Of a stretch of 64,000 nucleotides of DNA, positions 11,170 to 21,849 are shown one piece after another. The notes under the pieces were generated by a model. The model had not been told where the DNA came from, made no database searches, and saw only the letters and a program-made list of their open reading frames with translations. A program made the translations under genes and the position numbers. Location: positions 88,829-152,828 of the forward strand of contig DF239929.1 of NCBI GenBank assembly GCA_000507305.1, read 5' to 3'. Source of the stretch: Breviolum minutum Mf 1.05b.01 (lineage: Eukaryota > Sar > Dinophyceae > Suessiales > Symbiodiniaceae). Position 1 is the first letter of the stretch, and each line of letters begins with the position of its first letter.

Positions 11170-11914
11170 ATGACTCCAACCGCCCGGATGTGTTCCACGG
11201 CTGCGCTGTGCGCCGTGATCTGCGTGGGCGCACCGGTCTTCCTGCAGTTCGCTGCTCCCACGCGTGGCCTGCGCGGTGCCGCGGGCGCCATGGGTGCGAC
11301 GCCCACGGGGCCCAGCTTCGGTTCAACGGTGGGCATCCTGGGAACCACGATGGCGGTGGGTGCCGTAGCAGCTGTGGCACGGGCATCCAAGGTGGATGGA
11401 TGTGGATGGTGGCAGGATGATGTTGTGAAGTGCTTGAGATATTTTCAGTTGATTTTTTTCGTATGTTGTGAAGTCTTAATGGCAGTGCTTTTTCTTGGAG
11501 AGAAATCTCATCATCTTTCAGCTCTTGTAGATTTCATAAGAGTACCCGCTGGTCCTTTGCTGCCAAAAGTCGTTCCGAAAGATATCGAAAAACATCACAA
11601 GTAGTAACATATATGTATAACATTTGGATACTGTGCTCATCTCTCTTCTGAACACGTAACGCGTGCAGGTGGCTAGAAGGTCCCATGCAGTGAAAATCTA
11701 CGACACTTGCATTGGCTGCACTCTTTGTGTTCGCGCCTGTCCGACTGATGTGTTGGAGATGGTCCCCGCCACTGTCAACGCTGCCAAGCAAGTGGCGTCT
11801 TCACCACGTGTGGAGGATTGTGTGGGATGCAAACGCTGCGAAACCGCATGCCCAACGGACTTCCTGAGCATCCGCGACTTGGCAAAAGAGGGCAACAGCT
11901 CAGTATTTCGTTAA
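11170..11914 (+). CDS. psaC: Nuclear-encoded photosystem I subunit VII (PsaC) with plastid-targeting leader
   Basis: Two exons, 11170-11391 and 11669-11914, joined in phase 0 by a GT-AG intron, give 155 residues. Residues 79-144 are PsaC: the cysteines 88, 91, 94, 98 and 125, 128, 131, 135 form the two CxxCxxCxxxCP motifs that bind the 4Fe-4S clusters FA and FB on the stromal side of photosystem I. Residues 1-74 form a leader: a hydrophobic signal-like segment (about 10-26, ending near FAAP), a Gly/Ala/Arg-rich transit-like part, and a second hydrophobic stretch (about 50-70). This matches the tripartite presequences of dinoflagellate plastid proteins carried through the endomembrane system. 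Two oddities: the usual Trp-Asp-Gly-Cys loop between the motifs is replaced, and the conserved aromatic C-terminal tail is absent, replaced by [11 protein letters not shown]. Start chosen at the first in-frame ATG; M7 is an alternative. Confidence 0.9.
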
Positions 11915-12929
11915 TGTTCAGGTCACGAATTAAAATCGCATGAAGCACATTAGATCATGTGTCCGTGCTCTGCATGGTATTTTGAACATGTTTTCATCTT
12001 AACATAATTTAATATGTTTTCACTTGTAGGGCAGGACAGTTTTGCTGCATGATTGGTTGACTTTGACGTTTTCACCTTGGATGTGTCAGTGATAGCTGTT
12101 GTCAAGGCGTCTATTTGCAAGAGAACGAAGAGACCCAGTACAGCCCTCCAATCTGCAATCAGAAAGCCGCCAAGAAAATCATGAAGTATTCTCCAGTCAC
12201 TCCAAGTCGATGTCTATATCATTGTATAGATCTAGTTTGTTCGACTAGTAATGACGATCTCGTATCATCGATCATCGCCTTGTAGAAGGGTCTTATGGAA
12301 TTCTTTGAGGCAAGATCTTTAATTACTGCAAATCATGCAAACATGGGTCACGTTTGTGTGGAAAATGAGATGGTGGACCCGCCATGAAAACGAGTACCAT
12401 GGAGCCATTGGATTGTTTCTTGCTCCCCTCGGTTTTCCCAAGGTTTGGGCTTGGACCTGGCTGACTGGTCTACCTGAGTTGGTCCAAGTTGGGGGATTTG
12501 TGATTTTTAAACGTCCAAACGTCTTGGGCCTTCGGTGTTTTTGTTACTGTAGTCGTTGTGATTCCATACCCCAGGTGATGAAGGCATGCAAGTGGAAAAA
12601 AGTGTTTCGTGGCGATTGATGGAGCTTGCACATGGCAAACATGACCCAGAATTCAGAATCATTCAACATGTTGCAATTAATTGATCCTGTAATTCAGATC
12701 TGAAGGCACTGACGTGCCATCCTAATAGTATCTATATAGATCTCATAACACACAACACACAGACACGAGATTCACTAATTCACCTTCAATTCTGAGGTGC
12801 TTGATGTGTTGGGCTGAGTTGGGTGGCTTGATTGATGTGCCATGCTGTGTGTGAAATTTGGCTTAAGAATTGAGCCAAGTAAAACAAGTTGTTGTGAGTG
12901 TTTAGAATGGGAGAGCTGGTTCGTTCGCC
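11915..12929. other. psaC 3' flank and intergenic DNA
   Basis: About 1 kb without a supported gene. A + frame at 12335-12619 is open but has no family features and is Trp-rich in a way typical of noncoding reading. Short AT-rich stretches occur near 12005 and 12730. Nothing regulatory can be named with confidence. Confidence 0.4.
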
Positions 12930-14484
12930 ATGACTTCGACGACGATGGCGAACAACCAGCAGCAACAGGGAATGCTGTGACGCTCTTAGTTGCGGTAAGG
13001 TGTTTTCATTTGCTTTCACTTTATATAGGTTTTAAACGCAGGGAATGTTGTGTATGCATAGGGATGTTTCACCTGTGATACTTGACACATTGGTTGTATC
13101 GGATCTGGCGAGGTATTATTATGTCACTGTGCCAGGGCAAATGCAGCAGCAAATGGCACAGGGCCCTGATGGTGGCATGATGGCCAACCAACAGGGCCAG
13201 ATGCAGCAGGGTGGATATGATCCACAGCAGATGCAATTCCAGATGGGCGATCATGGTGGGTACACCTTCATGATGAATCAAGATGGGAATGCTCAGATGG
13301 GTGGTGTTAATGTGAACCATCAGATGGGTCAGATGCCCATGATGATGGCGCAGCCGGCCAATGGAGGCTGCCCACAACAGATGTTGCTAGTCATGGGAAT
13401 GCCTGATGGTCAAGGGCAAGGTGGGATGCAAGTAATGGATGCCTCCGGTGGATGTGGTGGCTGTGGTTGCCAAGGTGGTAGCTGTCAGGGTGGCTGTGCC
13501 CAAGGCTGCCAAGGCTCTGGCTGTGGATGCCAAGGTGGCCAGGCACCCAACAATTGGGGAGGTCAGGGGAGCGTGGGACATTGCAATGGATGTGGCATGG
13601 AGCAACGTGGCATGCAAGGTGGCAACATGCAGATGCAGCAAATGCCAAACCAAACAGAAAACAAACGCGGCGGTGGGCCAACTGGTCCAACCGGCCCTGC
13701 AGCACCAACAGGCCCAAGCGGCCCAACAGGCCCAAGCGGTCCTAGTGGTCCAAGTGGTCCTAGTGGTACTGCTCCCAGTCAAAGTGGCAGTGGCCATGGC
13801 CAGGCTCCGCCCCAAAGTGCGCCATCTGAGCCACAAGCGCCACAACCTGAAAGTCGACCCAAACCAAAGAAAGGCTTGGTGAACAAAAAGTTAGACAAAA
13901 ATGCGGGTGCCGCGCAAGCCAACCAATCCAATCAATCCAACCAATCCAGCCAATCCAATCCAGCAAACCAACCAACTGGACCGACTGTTACAGTTACGGC
14001 CAGTGCACCAGCCCCGGAGTCATCTCCACCTCCAACAGTTAGAGCTCCTGAGAGCCATCCAACTAGTCCTGCCCGTGAGAATGGCACTGCTGCCCCGGGC
14101 TCGAGGTATAATATGCCTCCCCTTTCATCCCTTCCAGCCAAGGCCCAAGGTGCAGCACCTGCCAATGTCTTTGCATCCAATATCAAAGCCTTGAATTTGG
14201 AACCCATGCGTTCAACCACTGGGAAACGAAACTCAGCTCCCGCTTTACGTGGAGAGCATGAGTTACCACGTTCCCCTGGTGCTGATGCCAAAGCGAAGGC
14301 ACCAATGATTGAAGCACCTGAGTTACGTTCAGAGCCGATTCAGCCACTTCAACCACCTCAACCAGCTCAACCAACTCAACCAACCCCCACCCCAGAAACG
14401 GCACCCGTGGTACCGGAGAGCTCCGTTCCTGCCACGCAGCCAGCACCAACGGTTGGTGCCCAATCTCCAGCGCAACTCGGATAA
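12930..14484 (+). CDS. Gln/Met/Gly-rich low-complexity protein with Cys-Gly block and collagen-like repeats
   Basis: Exon 1 (12930-12969) encodes MTSTTMANNQQQQ. Exon 2 (13136-14484) is in phase and ends in TAA, giving 462 residues. The intron 12970-13135 starts with GA, a known dinoflagellate donor, and ends in CAG; the boundary restores Gly-Gln-Met in frame. Composition changes in blocks: Met/Gln-rich, a Cys/Gly block (repeats of CGGCGCQGG type at about 13450-13550), a collagen-like GPT/GPS block (about 13677-13770), an Asn-Gln-Ser block (NQSNQSNQ), then a Pro-rich tail with QPLQPPQPAQPTQP. No signal peptide or folded domain is evident, so I assign no function. Possible roles include RNA-granule scaffolding or metal binding by the cysteines, but this is guesswork. 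An upstream start in another exon cannot be excluded. Confidence 0.6.
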
Positions 14485-16590
14485 ATTCAGGTTTTTTTGC
14501 TGGCAGAAAATCATCGAAAATCACGAAGCTGTTGGATGTTTTGAGCTTTGAAACGTGAACTCATGTCAAGAAATCAAAAAATGATGCAAGAAATTTCTGC
14601 AGTACGCTTAATTCTGATAGACACTGACCAATGGTATCGGTATCCGCCATTTCTTTCTTGCACAAATTGCAACAAAGAGGCATACAACGAACCTTTCTCT
14701 GGCTACAACTGTTTGAAACTGGTTGAGCCCAGGCCTGTGGCAAAGACGCCCGGCAAAAAGAATTTCAAGCTCAACAATGCCAAGCTGGCCTGGACCTCAG
14801 GACCTCAGTTTGTTTAGATGAGTTGGCATAGACTTGTTATCACTTGTTTTTGTAAATATTCTCATGAATTCGCTGTGCGAACGGGCCGAGTTCAAGATAT
14901 TGTTTGATATTTGTGTATGCATTTTCTCACCGCCGTAGATCTCCAGGTGTAATACACACACACACACATCATTTGGACATGTGAGATTTGCCTGAGGCCC
15001 GAACGAACACCGTCAAGACAGAGGAGGGTGATGCGAGACCTGAGGCTCCAACATTGAGACAAAAAACATGCAACGGAATTTATATTTTTTTTAAGGCAAC
15101 CCCAAAACAAACAAGCTTCTTGGGATCATAATCCTCATAGGGAATGTGAATATTGTATGTAAATATGTCAATATGTACAATGTGCTTACTGTATATAGGT
15201 CTATAAAAATATATGTGCGTGAAATTATCTAGAATCTCGAATCAGTAACATAGTTGTAGTATACCCATGCGCAAAATATGAAAAGTGATTGCATATATAT
15301 ATATATGATAATATATGTACAGTACATGTGTCACCTTAGAACAACAACAAACTCGTGGTAAATCGGGTCGTAACATTGTGACATTTCAGGAGCCAAGGCC
15401 AGCTCCGATTGTGCAGGACAGTGTGTTTCGCCAGCCACGTTTGTACCTTACACCTCTTTCACAGTCGTGGTTTGCAGGAACCGATTCCGGTGCAACCCGT
15501 TCAAGAGGCACCAGCAGTAACTTGGCTCTCATTTTTTGTTTCAGATCTCCGGTTATGAGGGCAGACATGATTTGTCCCATGTTTCCACGTGTTTTCAGGT
15601 ATCCCTGATGCCTGAAAACAAGGTTTTCAGCCACTTGGCAATTAAAGTCATGTCATGTTTGGCCGGGATCCAGGATGGCTTGTTGAAGCTTTCGGTGCTT
15701 TTCGAGGCAAAGAATTGATGCTGAGAATTTGGCAACTGCATAAGGGAGAGCTACACAGCTCTGTGGCCAACTTGACTCTTGGCATAGCTGCATAGCTTGG
15801 TTGATTGATGGTATTGATGTCAATTACTTGATGTTTATTGAAGATTTGTGGTTTGGTTGGATGCTGTGAGGTTGGGCTTCATATTGGATATCTCCCCCCA
15901 CGACTACATCCCTTCCGCATCCATCCGAATCCCCAAAATTTTCGCTTGTCTTGACATTTATGAAACACAATGACAATTGGCCGGGAAAAGGACAAACCCT
16001 GGGAAAAAAAACGTCAAACAGTCAAAAAGTGTTTGCTAATTGACTTCCATCATTCTCCCATTGGAGAGGCTTTGGCAGAAGCCGTTCATAACAACCTCAC
16101 TTTTCATCTCAGGGGTGTGAGCCTACGACCTGGAGACAATAAGACGCCGGTCATGGACAGGACGGGCTGCAGGTGTTTCTTTTAAAAGCAGAAAGTATGG
16201 TCCAAGATGTCACTGGCAAACTTTTGGTTTTTCTCGTTGCGTGTGGATTTAGTTTACAAAAAGGAAAAAGCCTCCTGGCAAGCGGGAAGAAGCTCCTGAT
16301 CGTTCTTCGGCTCTTTGGCAGCAAGAGGAAGTCACTTCACATCTTCACTTTGTGTAACATTGACATCTTGATCTCAAGTTCATGATCTTTTTGTGATCGG
16401 CAGTAGTCATAGTCACACAGCCATGGCACAGGTCTTTGGCACTGAGATGAAGAGAGGCGGTTTGGAAACCCAGCATCAACAGCAAAGGAATCCACATTTC
16501 TCCGGTGAAGCAGAGTGGCAAGAAGGAGGAAATTCCAAGGATCAGAAAGGCTTGTGGGCGGATTCCAAAGATATCATTGAGATCACTCAG
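14485..16590. other. Intergenic / unresolved; possible upstream exons of the eIF4G-like gene
   Basis: No family recognised. Open + frames occur at 14548-14817, 15315-15608, 15970-16185 and 16393-16590. The last two precede the eIF4G-like exons directly and are polar (Lys, Gln, Glu-rich), as expected for the disordered N-terminal part of such a protein, but splice phase could not be confirmed. AT-rich stretches lie near 15140-15310, including (TA)n at about 15294-15306. Confidence 0.3.
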
Positions 16591-19500
16591 GTCCCAAGAA
16601 GGAAAATCAACTCTTGCCCAAACCTTCTGAGAATGCCTACAAGGTCAAGGAGGCGGATTTTGCTTCAGACCTGTACAAATTACGGATGAGTTTGTGATGT
16701 TGTGTTTTTTTTGTTAAAGCGCTTTGTGGGGTGGAAGGCCACCGGAAGGATGGATGAACTTCAACGCAGTGTCCGGGGGCCTTAACATGTTGCCTATGTT
16801 GCCAATGTTGCCTTGGATGATGGATGTTTTTTTTTACAAGCAAATTGTGGTCGGGATGTTGAGATGACTTTAGGCCAAGAGCCTGTTGAACAAGATTTGT
16901 CCTGAAAACCTCACGACCATCGTTGACCAGCTGGCCAGCATCAAGTTGGTGAAAGCAGAGGAGCTCGAGTGGGTGATTCGAATCATCTTCAAGAAGGCTT
17001 GGGCGAAAGCAAGACCTAAGCAGTAAAAAAGCCGTCAACTGGGTATTACGCTCAGTTTTTTACAGTAAAAACGTTGAGAATAGATCTGTTTGGCAGGCGC
17101 TGGCGGATGACCACTACTGTAACTTGACTGAAACACGTCCCGTTTCCGACAGGTCTTTTTGAGGTCAGGTTTTAGGAGCCTCACGGAAACTTGAGGCGAA
17201 ACCTATGCGGACATGGTCTTTGCTCTGAAAGCTTCTTGTGCTGCAGTGTTGTCTCACATGCTTCAAAATGTAGTCTCTAACATTGTATAATTTTTATTGA
17301 TACACATATGACATATGTATATATATATACACATATGACATATGTATATATATATTGTTCATATTCATCAAAACGGGACGAGATTCACATCATGATGCCG
17401 GGTGAGATGTTTCCGATGCACTGAGGAAAGATATCCACAGTTTCCACCAGAAAACGAGGGTGAGAAACCAGCCACCTTTACACGTGTGCCTTGGATGCAA
17501 TGAATGACACTGAGAGGTCAGGTTTGTCAGAAAATTCGCTGAGCCAACATGTGAGCCACTTTGATGATGAGGTTCTGCTGAACAACTGCACCTTGGATGG
17601 AACACATTGAAGGGCCAGCTTTCTAGATTCTAGTCAGATTCCGGATTTCTTGAGCTCCACCACATGGACTTGCTATAGGTATACATCGTGAAACTTTGTG
17701 ACCTTGGCATGCCATGAGGTCAGAATGAGTTCGAGAACATGCCTGCCACCTTCGAAGCCACCGAAGAAGAAAAAACCAAATTCCCAAATCCGGAGGACTT
17801 GCAGCTCGAGCAGCTCAGCTCTATTTATGCACATACATTTCTTGATTTTTTTCACATCGAATGAAGATATCATATTATGTATATATATATAGATAGATAT
17901 ATATATGTATATATGTGTATACTATATGTTGGTTGGTCATGTGTTGAGTATGGCTTGACTCCACGATATACCAATGGTGATTGTGTTGATCCTTTGCAGC
18001 TACTTTTACTCCCAATTCAAAGATATTTGGAGAAACAATTTGAAATATTTCTTTTACTTGCATAGCGGAAGCATTTGAGCATCTGAGTCTGGGATTGAAC
18101 GACTAAGGCTGAAACGCAAGAAAGACATGATGTTGGCCAATATGTCGCTTGGCATCAACTTGTCAAACATGTAGCAATTGCAGCCATTCCACCTGACGGT
18201 TAGATGGATGCCGATGGCGACCTAAGGAAGTTCATCGGCCACTTGTTCTTGCGTCAGCTGTTGGCCGTAAAGGCAGGATCACCATGACAGTCCCCTGTGT
18301 TATGAAGATCCTACAGTATGAGCCTGGTAGTCTGTGTAGACTCATCCATGTGAGTTGTTTTGTGTCCATGTTGCAGGGCATGTATATGATTGTATATGCA
18401 GTAGGTACATGACATGCATATGCAATCTATGCCAGTGTAAGAATTGCTTCAGATATTTCATTCACTATCCCTGAACCATATGGATCACTTGCAATTCTGA
18501 ATGACTTAGCAATACAATGGCAGGTCATCGGTCAGGTTGTCCATGATCTCATTGGCATCAAGGAAGACAAGAGCCCGCCTGAAGAACACATGATTGAGTC
18601 GCCTGGCTGTTTTTGTCAAAAACTTGAAACAAAAAATCAAGTGAAAGATTTGCAGAGCTTTGAGTTGTGAAAGTTGTTGGAAAAACACACATATGTCAGT
18701 TTGTGTGGATGGAGTGGTTGTCACAGTGTGTTTGTGTGAGTATTGCCAGGTGTGTTTGTGAGCTCCTTCAGGCGCCACTGCATGTCATGGAAGTGGAATG
18801 ACCAGTACTTGTTTTAGCTTTAAAACGAGTGGGGGAGAGGAAATTTGGAGCCCAGTTAGACTCAATTATTTCAGTTCAACACATTTTGTGCAAGGATATT
18901 GAGTCATAGAATTTTTCAGAATCCCCAAGATCCCTGGGTAGATTGTGTTATCCCTAACTGTTAACTGGTTTCCACCATCCTACCGTGCAACAATTGTCAG
19001 CAGCTGACAATTGTGTTTTGAGGCCATCGGGTATACCTTGGATGAGACCACACATGGGGAGAACTTGATGAATTCCTTCCAGGTACGTCGCTTCCGAGTG
19101 TCAATGTGATGAGCCTATCGTCATCGAATATGATGTCAGGCACGCTTGAAAGATTTGAGCAAGACCCTGCAGAGTGATGGCAAGCAGGTGTGGATTGAAG
19201 CTTGTTCCCGATGTTTTGCTGCCTTTGCTTGGACTTTGCGAGGGGGGGAGGTGATTGTGATGTGTGCAGTACGTCGCTCCTGGATGGATGGATGGACGAT
19301 GGATGATTGATTGATGCTGATCCCACTACAATGAATGACGCCTGTGGCCAGGCGTTTACGAAGCGCATCCGATTCAAAATCGAAGAGGTGCTGAAACTTC
19401 GCGCTGACAAGTGGGAAAAGATGCTTGACATGAATGGATCTGAACCTGCAAAGATCTTTGTGAGACTTTCATGATAGTTTTTACATTTTTTAAGACAGGA

Positions 19501-20836
19501 TTTGGGATGTTGTTGGGGGAATGCTTTGGGACACGCCTCTTTTAGGTTAGATGATCACCTGGGGTAGTTGATTTTGCACATTGGACTTGATGTCTTCCGA
19601 TATTCGAGGAAAGTCTTTAAGGAGCAGGCCAAGACCAAGAGCGAAGTCAAGAGTGATGCCTCAGCCTCTTGATTGCAATGCTAGCATCTGTGAGAAACAG
19701 AAATTATTGAGAACGAGTGTCATGTATTAAATTGACTATGTGCTTATTGTAGTATTTGGATTTGTGATTCATTTTCGAAATCGCATCTTGTCCTTCATAA
19801 CAATTGAGATCACCTTCCGTTTCATTGCTTCTGAAGCTAAATCTTGCAGACTCAGGGTAGACCTGGAAGACAAGCCGCACAGGGCGAGTTCTCCACACAG
19901 ATTGCGGGTATGAAACCAGCCTACATCGAAGAGTTGAAGGCCACTTTTGCAAAATCTGTTGTGAACCAACCTTATGAACCTGTGGTGAAATGGCGATGTA
20001 ACATCCCATGAAATAGTATGAAAGACACAGACTATGACATGAAGAATCACCGAATCATCCCGATAGCCAGTCCAGTGGACGCAGATGAATTTTTTCAGGC
20101 TCAGAAACCCAAGAAGATGGAGGGAGGTAAGGCCAGCTTGGATGAGTTCCTGGGTTTATAATTGAGCCAGGTTTTGTGTCGCCAGCCAAATACTTGTGGC
20201 AACTCTTGTTCTTCAATGCTTTGACACAAGTGATAGCTTGATAGTATTTTATAATCAGATAATCAGATGAAGTTGATATTTGAATCTGATGTACTGACGG
20301 TCGTAACATGATGCTTTGATGAGTTGGTGATGAGTTGCTTGGTACCTCAATGTGTGTGGACTTGGTGTTTGATCGTTCGGCTTGCCGCACCTTGAAACTC
20401 AGGTCATATGCCACTTGGGATGCATCCAAGTTCGTCCAAGACGTTTTTCTTGTTAAGTTCCGTTTGTCAGATTTTTTGGGTTGTTTGCTGATGGCGATTC
20501 GTGGTGAATTTCGGCCACAAAGAATCAAAGAACACCGACAGGTTCGAAAGCTTGTCTCATATTATGCGGAAGATCGGAATGGTGACTCCTTTGAGAAAAG
20601 CTGGAAGTCCGTTGATCCCACGCCACAAGTTGGGAGCTTAGCCAGCCATGCCATGCCACCATCGATCATCGTTTGTTATCATCGTTTGTGAATGACTGAA
20701 ACAGACTTTGAGAAATGTCCATTTCAGAAATATCACTCTGATTTCACGGCAGGAGACAAAGAAAGCTCTGAAAGTCCTTGTCAATGATGGCTTCGAGGTT
20801 TGAGGGTTGCAGTGGGTGATGATGAAGAAGGAGAAG

Positions 20837-20905
<69 letters not shown>

Positions 20906-21849
20906 GGGATGGGGTCGGGTTTTTGGAAGGTTCTGTAAGTCCAGTCTATGGTGGCTGTTAGCTTTGTTTTTGATGGGATATCTATGGATGTCTCGCGATG
21001 TCAGATTTGCCATCTCTTTGGCCCCCAGGGTAAGAGGGAAGAAGTAATTGCCACAGCCATTGCAGAGCTGATCTCCAGAAAGCTGGTCAGCAGCGATTTT
21101 CTCAAGGTGCGCTTTTGAATTGTTTTGAGTTGGGTATTTCTATGGGCCTGGTCTGCCCAGATGGGCCTGGTAAACGGTCAAGGAAGCCATACATTCAACC
21201 CATAAATTTGGTGGCATTTGTGGCCCTTTTTGCTTCACGGCCTTTCAAAGGATATGTGTTAAAAAAACAAGTTTCAATGTACCAGTGTGCCCTCGTTGCA
21301 TGTGCAAATGGTTCTCCCTTGTAGAATGTGTCATGATGGCATCATGTTCGATCTTGTTATGGCTAAGAGTGGTGTGGCCCCCTCTCAGTCATAGTGACCA
21401 CCAGGATTATTACATCTTTAGTAGGGGATTCCTATGAACCATCGGAAAATGCTACTGGCATCCGGTGTAGAGATTCTGCAGATTTCACCATTGCATTAGT
21501 TGCAACATAGACTTCGAGTTTCAGTCTCCGCCTTGGTCCTTTGGGCCCTTCTTCTGAGTAACGATCGTCCATCCATCGAAGCAGTCGAAAGCAGGAACAA
21601 TTACAACCTGCAATTGTGCAGTTGGAGGATTGGAAACTTGATGCTCCGTACCTCAGCAAGAATTGGTTTTATGGAATGTGGATGGCTGGTGTTTTTTGGT
21701 TGGTTTGGTTGGTTTGGTTGTTGGAAAAATCGTGGGAATGCATGAAATACATCACTTTTGCACCAAGGAATTGTGACGTCTTTTGCCAATCTTTGTTGGC
21801 CAAGCTCATCGAAAAAGATGCCTTTCAAGAAACGCTTCTTAAAGCGTAG
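16591..21849 (+). CDS. eIF4G-like translation initiation factor (MIF4G domain, probable MA3 domain)
   Basis: Exons that join in phase: 16874-17012, 17196-17230, 17426-17485, 17572-17587, 17719-about 17812; then 18108-18143 with 18227-18272; 18524-about 18600; then 19023-19082, 19140-19187, 19352-19459, 19622-about 19672. Joined, they give the MIF4G helices: SLLNKICPENLTTIV, EELEWVIRIIFKKAW, TFTRVLLNNCQNEFE, KFIGHLFLRQLL, PPEEHMIES, AIGYTLDE, and the closing KRIRFKIEEVLKLR. Further exons 19850-about 19990, 20099-20126, 21029-21106 (EEVIATAIAELISRKL) and 21592-21660 (AIVQLEDWKLDAP) look like an MA3 region. The last frame ends in TAG at 21847-21849. An exon at 16591-16689 probably precedes the domain, but its phase is unresolved. 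eIF4G scaffolds eIF4E/eIF4A at capped mRNA; here the cap belongs to the spliced leader. Introns at 17013, 17231, 17588 and 18273 start with GA or GC. Start and some exons are missing. Confidence 0.75.
17301..17357. repeat. Tandem AT-rich dyad, two copies of about 29 bp
   Basis: Two adjacent copies of ACACATATGACATATGTATATATAT-like sequence lie in an intron of the eIF4G-like gene. Each copy contains the inverted repeat CATATG-A-CATATG, so the stretch can fold into hairpins on either strand. It looks like a young tandem duplication. No function can be assigned. Confidence 0.6.
17572..17587 (+). other. 16-nt micro-exon in the eIF4G-like gene
   Basis: GTTCTGCTGAACAACT encodes Val-Leu-Leu-Asn-Asn plus the first base of Cys. 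It is flanked by TGAG upstream and a GC donor downstream. It joins 17426-17485 (phase 0) to 17719 onwards (phase 1) to give TFTRVLLNNCQNEFE, the strongly conserved eIF4G helix. Without it the helix lacks its core leucines. Confidence 0.65.
20839..20904 (+). repeat. (GAT)n microsatellite, about 22 units
   Basis: An uninterrupted GAT/ATG trinucleotide run in a probable intron of the eIF4G-like gene. On the minus strand it produces a spurious poly-His reading frame. It resembles the runs at 25939 and 40329. Confidence 0.9.

Noticed and set aside
11920-12930. Continuation of psaC downstream
   Set aside because: The frame stops at TAA 11912-11914 and no exon encoding the usual PsaC tail was found nearby.
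13069-14291. Several long minus-strand frames
   Set aside because: They are the antisense of the Gln/Gly-rich gene at 12930-14484; their Thr/Ala/Trp-rich composition follows from its codon repeats.
20744-21013. Poly-His minus-strand frame
   Set aside because: Produced by the GAT microsatellite at 20839-20904.
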